From IMG/VR virus record IMGVR_UViG_3300048591_000794, positions 1 through 41,633 of that record: 41,633 bases of DNA. One strand, 5' to 3'. Positions 22,036 through 28,961 of the stretch are shown here, in pieces (the first letter of the stretch is position 1; each line of letters opens with the position of its first letter). Under the pieces are notes generated by a model. The model ran no database searches. It was not told the origin of the DNA and was given only the letters and a program-made list of their open reading frames with translations. This DNA comes from a virus. Position numbers and translations under genes: made by a program.

Positions 22036-22946
22036 CCCGCGCGCTCCCGCACCTGGTTGGGGTCGATGAGGCATGTGAGGCTCCTTCTGCGCTTGCGGCC
22101 CTCGGGGCCGGGGTCGGCGAGGACGGCCTCGAGGGTCATCCACCCGGGCGCTGCCCCGGTCCGCTTCAGGGTGCGATCCCGCCAGTGGGCCATGGCCCGG
22201 GTGGCGTCGGCGGCCCTGTCCCGGAGGAAGGCGGTGAGCCTGGCGTCGTCGGCGGCCTGCCGGCGCCAGGTGCGGGCCCAGGCATCTGGTGGCTCCACCT
22301 GCTGCCGGATGCACTCGGCGATGTAGCCGGCCGGTCTGGTCTTGGCGGAGGCGAGGGCCTCGTAGTGGTCGAGCCGCATCAGGTCGGTTCTGTCCGCCAG
22401 GGGCCCGGGGTTGTTGACCCCGAGCTGGGTCAGGCGGTCCATGATCTGCTCTGGGGTTCCCTCTGGGTGGTTCTTCTCGTCGTCTTCGCGCGCGACGACG
22501 ACGTGTTTCTGGGATGGATCAAGGACGGATCCCCTGACATAGCTATGGCACCCCCCCCCTGACATAGCTATGTCACCCCCCCCTGACAACTTGTCACCCC
22601 CCACCCCTGACAACTTGTCACCCCCCCCCTGACAAGATGTCACCCCCACCCCTGACAACTTGTCTGGGGTGTTTTGCCTAGCTTCGGTGTCCATGATGGT
22701 CAGACGGTAGCGGTTTGATCGGCCCTCCCGCTCGGTGATCTCGAGCATCCCGGCGGCCTCGAGGTCGCCCAGGAGGCGGGTGGTCTGGCGCTCGGACATG
22801 CGGATCTTCCTGGCCAGGCTCTGGACCGAGGGCCAGATGTCGCCCCCCTCGTCGTTGGCGTAGTCGGCGAGGGCGAGGAGGAGCAGCAGGGCGCTCCCCT
22901 TGGCGTCCGCCCGGTCCCAGACGGTGCTCATCACGCGGATGCTCAT
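22032..22946 (-). CDS. replication initiator (O-like, winged-helix) with internal origin
   Basis: The 304-aa protein opens with VMSTVWDRADAKGSALLLLL then IWPSVQSLARKIRMSERQTTRLLGDLEAAGML, the HTH_36-type winged helix of phage and plasmid replication initiators. The central part (residues ~94-138) is low-complexity DKLSGVG repeats because it is encoded by the iteron array 22535-22665, exactly the lambda gene O arrangement. The C-terminal part (PAGYIAECIRQQVEPPDAWA) resembles the helicase-loading tails of such proteins. It probably binds the iterons and recruits the host replisome. No phage helicase loader or polymerase was recognised. Confidence 0.85.
   Translation of the reverse strand: MSIRVMSTVWDRADAKGSALLLLLALADYANDEGGDIWPSVQSLARKIRMSERQTTRLLGDLEAAGMLEITEREGRSNRYRLTIMDTEARQNTPDKLSGVGVTSCQGGGDKLSGVGGDKLSGGGDIAMSGGGCHSYVRGSVLDPSQKHVVVAREDDEKNHPEGTPEQIMDRLTQLGVNNPGPLADRTDLMRLDHYEALASAKTRPAGYIAECIRQQVEPPDAWARTWRRQAADDARLTAFLRDRAADATRAMAHWRDRTLKRTGAAPGWMTLEAVLADPGPEGRKRRRSLTCLIDPNQVRERAG
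22535..22665. other. replication origin: six palindromic iterons separated by C-tracts
   Basis: Six sites at 22535-22550, 22560-22575, 22584-22596, 22608-22620, 22630-22642 and 22653-22665, spaced 22-25 bp. The first two are TGACATAGCTATGTCA (16-bp palindrome, one base off in the first). The other four are TGACAACTTGTCA (13-bp palindrome) or close variants. Spacers are runs of C with an occasional A. The array lies within the initiator gene. Confidence 0.88.
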
Positions 22947-24667
22947 ATACGGTCTCCGAACAGGGTGGGGGCCGCTCGTACCTCCCCCATCCTGGGTTCG
23001 ATCAGGCTGCGGGCGGCGAGCCGCTGGAGGTAGGTGTCCCGGCTGCTCCGCTTGTACCCGGTCTGCTCGCTGAGTTGCTCTTTCGTCACAAGGTCGGGGT
23101 AGGCGTCCAGAAGTGCCCGGAGAATCTTCGCCTCGCCGGCGCCGAGGCGGGCGAGCCAGTATTCCTGCAGCTCGGTCCCGGTCGGGAGGGCTCTGGCGTC
23201 GGGCATGGCCTGGCGGCCGGCGTCGGTGGCGAAGACTCTGATGGCGTCCGTCCCGGCGTACCCCCTCGCGGCGAGGCGCTGGATGTAGGTGTCCCGGCTC
23301 GATCGCTTGTAGCCGGTGAGGACGGTGAGCTGCGCCCTGGAGAGGCCGTCGGGGTGCTGGATCAGGGCCTCGAGCACCTTCCTCTCCCCCCCGCGGAGGC
23401 CGGGCGGGTCCCATGTGATATGGAGGGTTCTCGGTGGGTTCCCGGCGGGCTCGGGATCGCGCGGCATGAGCTCCGCGGTCCGCCCGGGCCTCCGCGGGAG
23501 CTCGACGAACCCGGGGGGCAGGCCGGCGTTCCTGGCCTTGTCCGGGCCGGGTGTGGCCAGCCCGTTGAGGTCGGCCTCGATCTTGGCCAGCTCGGCGGTG
23601 GCGGCCCGGATGGACTTCGACACCATCTGGGCGATGGCGCCGAGCCTGGCGTGTTCCTCGGCCCGTCCCCGTTCCTCGGCCTGGCGCAGGGCCGCCGGGT
23701 CTGGTGGCTTGGGCGCGGTCGACCGCGCGGCGCCGCGCTCGAGCTCTGCGATCCTCGCCCGGAGCTTGGCGGGGTCGTTGGCGTCCGCGGTTTCCTTGGC
23801 CCTCAGCATGGCCTTGGTGACGGCGGCGATGTCCACCTGGGCGACGGTGCGCACGGGCGTGGCGTGGGCGTCGGGCTGCCCGGAGGTGTCGGCGGTCTTG
23901 ATCCTGGGGAACTTGCGGCGCTCGAGGTAGTCGTGCTCGGGGAACCATGCCCAGGCCTCGCCGGTGTCGAGCTTGGCGAGGCTGGCGAGGACCTTGGCCC
24001 CGGTTTCGGGGTCCCCGCACCCGTCGATCCAGGCCTTGACGGCGTTGCGGTCGAGGGGGTGCACGACCCGGTGGGCGATGAGGCCGTCGCACTGCGTGAG
24101 GCTGTCTTTGTGGACCTTGGCGGGCCGCTGGCTGATGAGCAGGATCCTCCATCCCCGGGCCCTGCCGCCGCTCACGAGGGTGTTGGCGGCGTTGATCATC
24201 TCGTTCCTGGCGACGCCCCCGGTGGCGCCCTGGCTGCTCTGGGGCATGAACAGGTGGGCCTCGTCGATCACCAGGTGGATCGGCGATCGGTTGACCCGGA
24301 AGGCCTCGGCCAGGAAGTCCCTGGCGAACTCGGTCCTGGCGGTGACGCTCATGCCGAGGGTGTCGATGATGGCGTTGACGCCGTCTTTCGCGACGAGGTT
24401 TGCGGCCTCGGCGCCGCAGTGGGCGTCGATCGGGATGTCGGCGTGGTCGCCCCCGAAGATGGTGATCGGGTACCCCGCGCGGCCGGCCGCGGTGGTGCGC
24501 AGGCCGTACCAGACGCCGGTGGGGTCGAGGATGCAGACCCGCCGGTCCTTGTCGAGGAACCCCTCGACGAGGCCCTTGGCGGTGTAGGTCTTGCCGCTGC
24601 CGGTCTTGCCGAGGATGGCGGCGTGGGAGAGGAACGCCCCGTCGGGGATGCGCCCGGCCCCGCTCAC
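22943..24667 (-). CDS. HerA/FtsK-like ATPase with duplicated winged-helix tail
   Basis: The 574-aa P-loop ATPase starts GTG at 24667. It has Walker A ILGKTGSGKT (18-27) close to the N-terminus, Walker B HLVIDEAH (131-138) and the SQRPAKVHKD sensor segment, typical of HerA/DUF87 DNA translocases. A central coiled coil (about 300-360) leads to two C-terminal winged-helix modules sharing TGYKRSSRDTY-I/L-QRLAAR at about 451 and 536. HerA proteins pump DNA and often pair with NurA-type nucleases; here the nearest nuclease is at 20175-20543. A role in replication or recombination is inferred. It is GTGA-coupled to the zinc-finger protein upstream. Confidence 0.88.
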   Translation of the reverse strand: MSGAGRIPDGAFLSHAAILGKTGSGKTYTAKGLVEGFLDKDRRVCILDPTGVWYGLRTTAAGRAGYPITIFGGDHADIPIDAHCGAEAANLVAKDGVNAIIDTLGMSVTARTEFARDFLAEAFRVNRSPIHLVIDEAHLFMPQSSQGATGGVARNEMINAANTLVSGGRARGWRILLISQRPAKVHKDSLTQCDGLIAHRVVHPLDRNAVKAWIDGCGDPETGAKVLASLAKLDTGEAWAWFPEHDYLERRKFPRIKTADTSGQPDAHATPVRTVAQVDIAAVTKAMLRAKETADANDPAKLRARIAELERGAARSTAPKPPDPAALRQAEERGRAEEHARLGAIAQMVSKSIRAATAELAKIEADLNGLATPGPDKARNAGLPPGFVELPRRPGRTAELMPRDPEPAGNPPRTLHITWDPPGLRGGERKVLEALIQHPDGLSRAQLTVLTGYKRSSRDTYIQRLAARGYAGTDAIRVFATDAGRQAMPDARALPTGTELQEYWLARLGAGEAKILRALLDAYPDLVTKEQLSEQTGYKRSSRDTYLQRLAARSLIEPRMGEVRAAPTLFGDRI

Positions 24668-25398
24668 GCGGTGATCTCCCCGCGGGCGTTGAGGAATGTC
24701 CCCGGGTGCTGGTAGTAGCAGGCGTCGTCCGGCGCTTCCAGGGCCCCGGTCCTGCACATGACCACCCCCCAGATTCCGTCGTCGCACTCGGCGGCGAGCT
24801 GTTCCTTCGCGACCCTGGCGTGCGCCCCGGCGTGCGTCGCGCCCGCCGTGCGGAGGGTGTTGAGGTTGCGCTCCGGCACCCACCTGTCGCCGATGTCGCC
24901 CCCGAACCTGATCCTGGTGCTGATGTTGGCCGCGGTGCCTGACCCGTAGCACGCGGGGCATCGGCGCTCGGTTTCGCCGTGTGTGTGCCCGCTCCCGTCG
25001 CAGGTCCGGCATCTCATGTCCCCTTCGCAGCACGGGCAGGTCTCGTACCCGGACGCGTCGCATGTGGTGCAGTGGGCCTTCATGGTTCGGCCGAGGCCGG
25101 CGCAGAACCCGCACCGGGTTTCCTTCGTCTGTGGCGGCGGCGGCGGGATCTCGGCCTTGGTCTCGCCTTCGCGGTCCCACCCCATCAGCAGGCCCGGGGA
25201 GAGGTTCGCCGGGCGTGTCTCCGTCGGCCTCTCGGTGGCGGCGAAGTCTGGCCCGACCCTGGCGCGGAGGCAGAGGTGGCCGTTGGTGGCGTAGGCGTGC
25301 TCGCCCTCGAGGAAAACGCCCAACGATGTGTATTTGCTCTGGGCCGCCCCGACGGCGAGGCTGAGAATGGCGTGGATTTTCTGGTCCTTTGTGCTCAT
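24664..25398 (-). CDS. DnaJ-type cysteine-rich zinc-finger protein
   Basis: The 244-aa protein has five CxxC pairs (CGFC 96-99, CTTC 110-113, CPCC 121-124, CRTC 130-133, CPAC 147-150), each followed by Gly/Ser, reproducing the central zinc domain of DnaJ without a J domain. The N-terminal part includes EGEHAYATNGHLCLRARVG, which faintly recalls the ATDGHRL loop of sliding clamps; that is speculative. The C-terminus (DDACYYQHPGTFLNARGEIT) is unassigned. Translational coupling to the HerA ATPase suggests a functional pair. Confidence 0.82.
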   Translation of the reverse strand: MSTKDQKIHAILSLAVGAAQSKYTSLGVFLEGEHAYATNGHLCLRARVGPDFAATERPTETRPANLSPGLLMGWDREGETKAEIPPPPPQTKETRCGFCAGLGRTMKAHCTTCDASGYETCPCCEGDMRCRTCDGSGHTHGETERRCPACYGSGTAANISTRIRFGGDIGDRWVPERNLNTLRTAGATHAGAHARVAKEQLAAECDDGIWGVVMCRTGALEAPDDACYYQHPGTFLNARGEITA

Positions 25399-25434
25399 CG
25401 GCGGTCTCCTACTGGCTGGTTGGCTTCGTGGCGC

Positions 25435-25620
25435 TCACGGTGTGGCCTTGCGCCGCGTGAGCTCGGCGTTGATGGCTCGTCTGGTCTCGGCGGTGACCTT
25501 CGCGGTGCCGCCCGCGTGGCTGATTTCGACGGCGCGGGTGGCGTCGCCGTGCTTTGGGCAGAGGTCCCGGATCTCGCGGAGCTCCGGGGTGCTGATGCGT
25601 TTGAGGTCGGTGATGGTCAT
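25435..25620 (-). CDS. 61-aa protein, paralogue of 21856-22035
   Basis: MTITDLKRISTPELREIRDL then CPKHGDATRAVEISHAGGTA then KVTAETRRAINAELTRRKATP. It shares the same skeleton as the 59-aa protein beside the initiator gene: RDLCP, a V/IEI strand, then TAETR-INAEL-RR. The start overlaps the sulfotransferase-like stop by ATGA. Function unknown. Confidence 0.68.
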   Translation of the reverse strand: MTITDLKRISTPELREIRDLCPKHGDATRAVEISHAGGTAKVTAETRRAINAELTRRKATP

Positions 25621-26237
25621 CGCGCGGCGGCCCCCTCTTTGGCTTCGAGCTCCCACATGGTGGGGCGGAGGCCGTGCGTGCGGGCGTGGATCTTGGCCGC
25701 CATAGCCTCGGCGTCGCCCGGCCTGCAGAACCCCAGGGTGTGGTGGAGGACCTTGCTTGCGGTGCGCTCGGGCCGCTGGATCATGTCCTCGAACCAGACG
25801 GTCAGGGGCGCGATGCCGGTGGATCGTTGTATCGCCCGGGCCGCGCTGCCGCCGTCGGCCTCGATGCTCATGGCCAGGGCCTTTGGGTGCGGCGTTGGGC
25901 GGAACCCGGCCGCGTGCATGAACCTGATCTGGCTCTCGGCCTGGGTGGGCGCGTAGCGTCGCATCAGGATGATCGCGGTCTGGAGGTCGTTTCGGCCCGG
26001 GAACCGGCTGTGCGGCCTGGTGCAGTTGGGGTGGAAGTCGATGATCTTGACGGCGCAGGAGGCGGCCTCGGGCCACCAGCTCCAGTCGTTGACGAGGGCC
26101 CGGACGCCCCCGGTTCCCTCGTGGGAGTCGGGGTCGGTCCCGGGGATGGTCGGCCATCCCCCGGCGACGAGCATGCTCATCATGGCCGTGGTCCCGCTCC
26201 TGGCGGCGCCGGTGACTACGACGGTGGGTCTGCGCAT
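25617..26237 (-). CDS. sulfotransferase-like P-loop protein
   Basis: The 206-aa protein begins VVVTGAARSGTTAMMSMLVA (residues 6-25), the phosphosulfate-binding loop typical of sulfotransferases (GxxRSGTT) rather than a Walker A. KIIDFHPN and LQTAIILMRRYAPTQAESQIR match the region with the 3'-phosphate-binding Arg and Ser in that family. LTVWFEDMIQRPERTASKVL corresponds to the usual late conserved RP segment. It might modify a cell-surface sugar, a virion glycan or a small molecule; the substrate is not deducible. The start at 26237 overlaps the upstream gene by 22 bases. Confidence 0.75.
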   Translation of the reverse strand: MRRPTVVVTGAARSGTTAMMSMLVAGGWPTIPGTDPDSHEGTGGVRALVNDWSWWPEAASCAVKIIDFHPNCTRPHSRFPGRNDLQTAIILMRRYAPTQAESQIRFMHAAGFRPTPHPKALAMSIEADGGSAARAIQRSTGIAPLTVWFEDMIQRPERTASKVLHHTLGFCRPGDAEAMAAKIHARTHGLRPTMWELEAKEGAAAR

Positions 26238-26611
26238 GGCTCCTCCTCGCCTTCGCCCTCGTCGCCCGGCGGCTCCATGAGCATGTCTTCGTATCTGTCC
26301 TCGATGATCTGGGCGGCCAGGGCTGCGTACATCGCCCCGGCCCGGCGTGGCTCGGCCTCTGGTGTCCCTGTCGGTCGTTCCTCGGCCAGCTCGGCGGCGA
26401 TGAAGTGTCCCCTCGCCTGCACGAACGCCGCGAACTCTGTGCGTTGATTGGGGTCCTCTGTGCACATCGAGAACATCGCGTCGATGCCCATGCTGGCCAG
26501 GTTCACCAGGAACCAGATGTCCATGGCGGGTACCTCGACGGTCTTTGCGGCGTCACGGCACATGGCGCTCACCTGGTCGAGGGCGTGCTCGATGCTGAAC
26601 CTGCGGGTCAT
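26216..26611 (-). CDS. hypothetical 131-aa helical protein
   Basis: Not recognised. Predominantly helical (SIEHALDQVSAMCRDAAKTV; IWFLVNLASMGIDAMFSMCT) with a very acidic tail (PPGDEGEGEEEP). It is coupled to the gene on each side. Possibly a small regulatory or anti-host protein; no motif supports that. Confidence 0.55.
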   Translation of the reverse strand: MTRRFSIEHALDQVSAMCRDAAKTVEVPAMDIWFLVNLASMGIDAMFSMCTEDPNQRTEFAAFVQARGHFIAAELAEERPTGTPEAEPRRAGAMYAALAAQIIEDRYEDMLMEPPGDEGEGEEEPCADPPS

Positions 26612-26892
26612 GCTCGGCTCCCGGCGGCGGGGATCGGGTAGGACCCCAGGTTGAGGCGTTCGACCAGGCACGCGACGAGGACGGCGTCGTCGTCGCGGGT
26701 CATGTCCTCGCACCCGCCGGCGGCCTGGTCCCGGGCCATCCGGCCGAAGAACTCGCGGAGGTGTTGCCCGGGGATCCGCGCGACCCCGACGGCCCCGTGC
26801 CCGTCGTGCTGGACGATCTCGACCTCCCCGGACAGGTCGCCGTTGTAGTGGATGTGGGTGCGGTGGTCGCGGCTGATGTATGTGCGGCTCAT
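26608..26892 (-). CDS. hypothetical 94-aa protein
   Basis: Not recognised. Starts MSRTYISRDHRTHIHYNGDL with a strand-rich first half (EVEIVQHDGHGAVGVARIPG), then a helical acidic part. ATGA coupling on both sides supports the frame. Confidence 0.58.
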   Translation of the reverse strand: MSRTYISRDHRTHIHYNGDLSGEVEIVQHDGHGAVGVARIPGQHLREFFGRMARDQAAGGCEDMTRDDDAVLVACLVERLNLGSYPIPAAGSRA

Positions 26893-27356
26893 TGGTGGGC
26901 CCTCTCGAGGTCTCTCATGTGGTCGGCGACGGCGGCGTGCACGTCCCCGCACGGTGTGCTCCTGTAGGTGTTGCCGCATCCGCTGCAGCAGTCGTCGAGG
27001 CTCCGGACCCGCCGGTTGCAGGCGGTGCAGATGGTGCCCCTGGTTCGGTGGGTCGACCGCGCCGGCTTCTCGCAGTCGCAGATGTCCTCCTTGACGCGGT
27101 TTTTGAGGGCGTCCATCTGGGCCTCGGTGCGGGCCTGCTCGGCGGCGGCCTTGGTGTCGCGGGCCTCGGCCGCTTTCTGCCGCTGGGTGCAGGTGACCCA
27201 ATGGTTGAGGTGGACCTGGATGGGCTCGCCGAGCTCGGGCCCCGTCCGTCGGAAGGCGGTGGTGGGGCGGGCGTCGAGGGGGATGGGCTTGGTGGATTTC
27301 GGGTCGGTGGATCTGACCCAGATGATCTCGCGCTGGCAGAATCGGCACTTCGGCAT
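26889..27356 (-). CDS. 155-aa zinc-binding protein
   Basis: The N-terminal MPKCRFCQREIIWVRST...HLNHWVTC gives a CxxC-H-C zinc site of a kind common in small phage proteins. A charged helix follows (EARDTKAAAEQARTEAQMDA), then a C-terminal Cys cluster CDCEKP...CTACNRR...CCSGCGNTYRS...CGD. The start at 27356 is preceded by GAGCACAGAGGAAC. Nucleic-acid binding is plausible. A variant 13-bp motif is at 27052. Confidence 0.62.
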   Translation of the reverse strand: MPKCRFCQREIIWVRSTDPKSTKPIPLDARPTTAFRRTGPELGEPIQVHLNHWVTCTQRQKAAEARDTKAAAEQARTEAQMDALKNRVKEDICDCEKPARSTHRTRGTICTACNRRVRSLDDCCSGCGNTYRSTPCGDVHAAVADHMRDLERAHQ

Positions 27357-27546
27357 CGCCGTTCCTCTGTGCTCGGTCCCCGCTCGGAATCCCCCGGGGC
27401 GGCCCGTGCCGTTCCCGGGGGGAGGAGTTGCCGGGGTTGTTCCCGGTGGAATCCCGGCCGCGGCTGTGGGCCGTGGCCAGGTGAAGCCGGGGGCGGAGCT
27501 GTCGTGGGTGTTAGGCACGAGCACGCCCCGCCCCGAGCACAAAGGC
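27357..27546. other. 190-bp intergenic region with opposed leader motifs
   Basis: No gene seen. The minus-strand leader CCGAGCACAGAGGAAC (27376-27361) precedes the 155-aa gene. A plus-strand copy CCGAGCACAAAGG (27533-27545) faces it at the far end, so the two form an inverted pair. GGGATTCC-like elements occur at about 27385 and 27448. No convincing promoter. Confidence 0.5.
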
Positions 27547-28260
27547 TCAGGTGCTCCCGTGGGCGGCGTCGGGCTCGCTGGCGGGCGTCTGGGCCCCGCC
27601 GTGGTGCCCGGGCCCCTCGGGGCCGGCGTTGGCCGGGGCGGGGCTCGTGGGGGTCGTGGGGCTGGTGGGGGTCGTGGTGGTCGTGGGGGTTTCGGTCTTG
27701 GCCATGGTTCGGCGGATGCTGGCCATGGAGTAGGGGACGCCCGGGGTGCCGTGCTTTTCGACGAACCGGCGGAGCCTGTTGGGGGTGTTCGGCACCTGGC
27801 CGTCGAAGGCGATGGCGCGGAAGATTTCCTCGCCGTCGACGGTGGGGATCTGGACGAGGACCATGTCCCTTGAGGCGTTGCTGTCGCGGATCTCGATGGA
27901 TTTCTGCATGCCGGTCTGCTCCTGCTCGACCCTGGTGATCGCTGCCCTGATCGTGGTGGCGTCGTGCCCGGCCCGCTCGATGGCGGCGGCGAGCCCGCCG
28001 AGGACGGCGGTGCGGTTGGCCGGGCTCTGGTTCGGCGTGTCGGGCTCGTCGGCGCCGGGGTTGGTGGTGTACTTCAGGAACAGGTCGTGCTCCGGGCCGG
28101 GCCGGAAGCACCGGCATGGTTGCCCGTTGATGTCCCGCTGGCCGTCCTCGATCGCCTGCCTGGCGAAGTGGAAGTCGAGGATGCCGGCGCGGCCGTCCTC
28201 GATCATGGCGGCGTGGCTTCGGAGGGCGTTGGCGATCTGCTGTCGCGCGGTCTGGTTCAT
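27547..28260 (-). CDS. hypothetical 237-aa protein with Thr/Pro-rich tail
   Basis: Not recognised. The N-terminal ~70 residues are helical and include GQPCRCFRPGPEH. The middle has an alpha/beta segment (IEIRDSNASRDMVLVQIPTV then EEIFRAIAFDGQVPNTPNRL). The last ~50 residues are Thr/Pro/Ala/Gly low complexity (TPTTTTTPTSPTTPTS). It overlaps the preceding 40-aa ORF by ATGA. It marks the start of the accessory region after the virion genes. Confidence 0.6.
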   Translation of the reverse strand: MNQTARQQIANALRSHAAMIEDGRAGILDFHFARQAIEDGQRDINGQPCRCFRPGPEHDLFLKYTTNPGADEPDTPNQSPANRTAVLGGLAAAIERAGHDATTIRAAITRVEQEQTGMQKSIEIRDSNASRDMVLVQIPTVDGEEIFRAIAFDGQVPNTPNRLRRFVEKHGTPGVPYSMASIRRTMAKTETPTTTTTPTSPTTPTSPAPANAGPEGPGHHGGAQTPASEPDAAHGST

Positions 28261-28379
28261 GAGCTGCTCCGGTGTGCGTGGAAAAGGAGCCCGAGGGCCT
28301 CGCCGGTCCTCGGGCCCATCTCGTGGGGGTCCATGGTGTGTGGTGCTGTCTGGGGCCGCTCCGCCGGTTGGCCTGACAT
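28257..28379 (-). CDS. short 40-aa ORF
   Basis: MSGQPAERPQTAPHTMDPHE then MGPRTGEALGLLFHAHRSSS. It has the leader CACAAAGGAACC just before its ATG, and its stop overlaps the next start as ATGA. Those two features are the main support, since length alone is unconvincing. It may be a leader peptide that couples translation of the 237-aa gene. Confidence 0.45.
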   Translation of the reverse strand: MSGQPAERPQTAPHTMDPHEMGPRTGEALGLLFHAHRSSS

Positions 28380-28404
28380 GCTGGTTCCTTTGTGCTGTCA
28401 GAAG

Positions 28405-28845
28405 CTAGCTCGGTCGTGGGTCCTTGTCAAGCGCGGCGGCGACCTGGCGGCCGGCCTCGACGGAGATCATGCGGTCGAACGCGTGGCGGTGGGCTTCCTC
28501 GATGCGGCCGGCCATCTGCATCGAGTTGGTGATCGCGCCGATCGCCATCTTGGTCAGGTCGGCGTTCTGGGTGGCGATGGTGGTGAGCTGGGTCTCGCAC
28601 TGCTCGTGGGCGGCGCGGAGGGTTTGCTCGTGGAGGCGTCGCATTTCCTCGAACCGCTTGTCCGTGGCCTCGCCCCGCTTGTCCATGCTGCGCAGGAAGA
28701 ACCAGACGACGCCGGCGAGGACGGCCATGCCGGGTACCTGCGCGGCGATGACGGCGGGGTCGACGCCCGCGATGGTCTGGGCGCCGGTGGCTGACGCGAT
28801 GGCTGCGAGGACGATGAGCTTCATGGTGATCACGTCTGGCCCCAT
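28405..28845 (-). CDS. membrane-anchored coiled-coil protein, possible holin or spanin
   Basis: The 146-aa protein has an N-terminal signal-like MKLIVLAAIASATGA and a second hydrophobic stretch PGMAVLAGVVWFFLRSM (about residues 38-54). A long charged helix follows (EATDKRFEEMRRLHEQTLRAAHEQCETQL and beyond). This arrangement, at the end of the tail operon, is common for phage membrane proteins annotated as holin-like or i-spanin-like. A strong AGGAGG precedes ATG 28845; an in-frame ATG 24 codons upstream lacks one. Function inferred only. Confidence 0.65.
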   Translation of the reverse strand: MGPDVITMKLIVLAAIASATGAQTIAGVDPAVIAAQVPGMAVLAGVVWFFLRSMDKRGEATDKRFEEMRRLHEQTLRAAHEQCETQLTTIATQNADLTKMAIGAITNSMQMAGRIEEAHRHAFDRMISVEAGRQVAAALDKDPRPS

Positions 28846-28860
28846 GCTGTGGCCCTCCTG

Positions 28861-28894
28861 GCAGGGCCGGGGGGCGGGTGTCAGAGGGCCCTGC
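28861..28894 (-). terminator. possible hairpin after the 277-aa tail protein gene
   Basis: GCAGGGCC (28861-28868) pairs with GGCCCTGC (28887-28894), an 8-bp stem with an 18-base loop, in the 116-bp gap between the tail operon's last structural gene and the membrane protein gene. No T-tract. Confidence 0.3.
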
Positions 28895-28961
28895 GGCCCA
28901 AACATACCCTGGAACATCCGCGGGGGTGTTTGCCCGGGGGTGATGGCTGTTTGGCGTGTCG

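Noticed and set aside
22535-22665. CRISPR-like repeat array
   Set aside because: Repeats are only 13-16 bp, palindromic, and the spacers are C-runs rather than unique 30-bp sequences. The array lies inside an initiator gene, so an origin is the better reading.
23714-23729. 16-bp palindrome GCGCGGTCGACCGCGC as a parS-like or operator site
   Set aside because: It is the motif copy at 23718 extended by chance; other copies lack the extra half, so symmetry is not the conserved property.
25380-25398. GAGCACAAAGGA as another leader/ribosome site
   Set aside because: Here the sequence begins inside the start codon (ATGAGCACAAAGGAC encodes MSTKD), so it is coding and not a ribosome binding site for that gene.
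24664-25398. A true DnaJ co-chaperone
   Set aside because: No J domain or HPD motif is present; only the cysteine-rich zinc module is shared.
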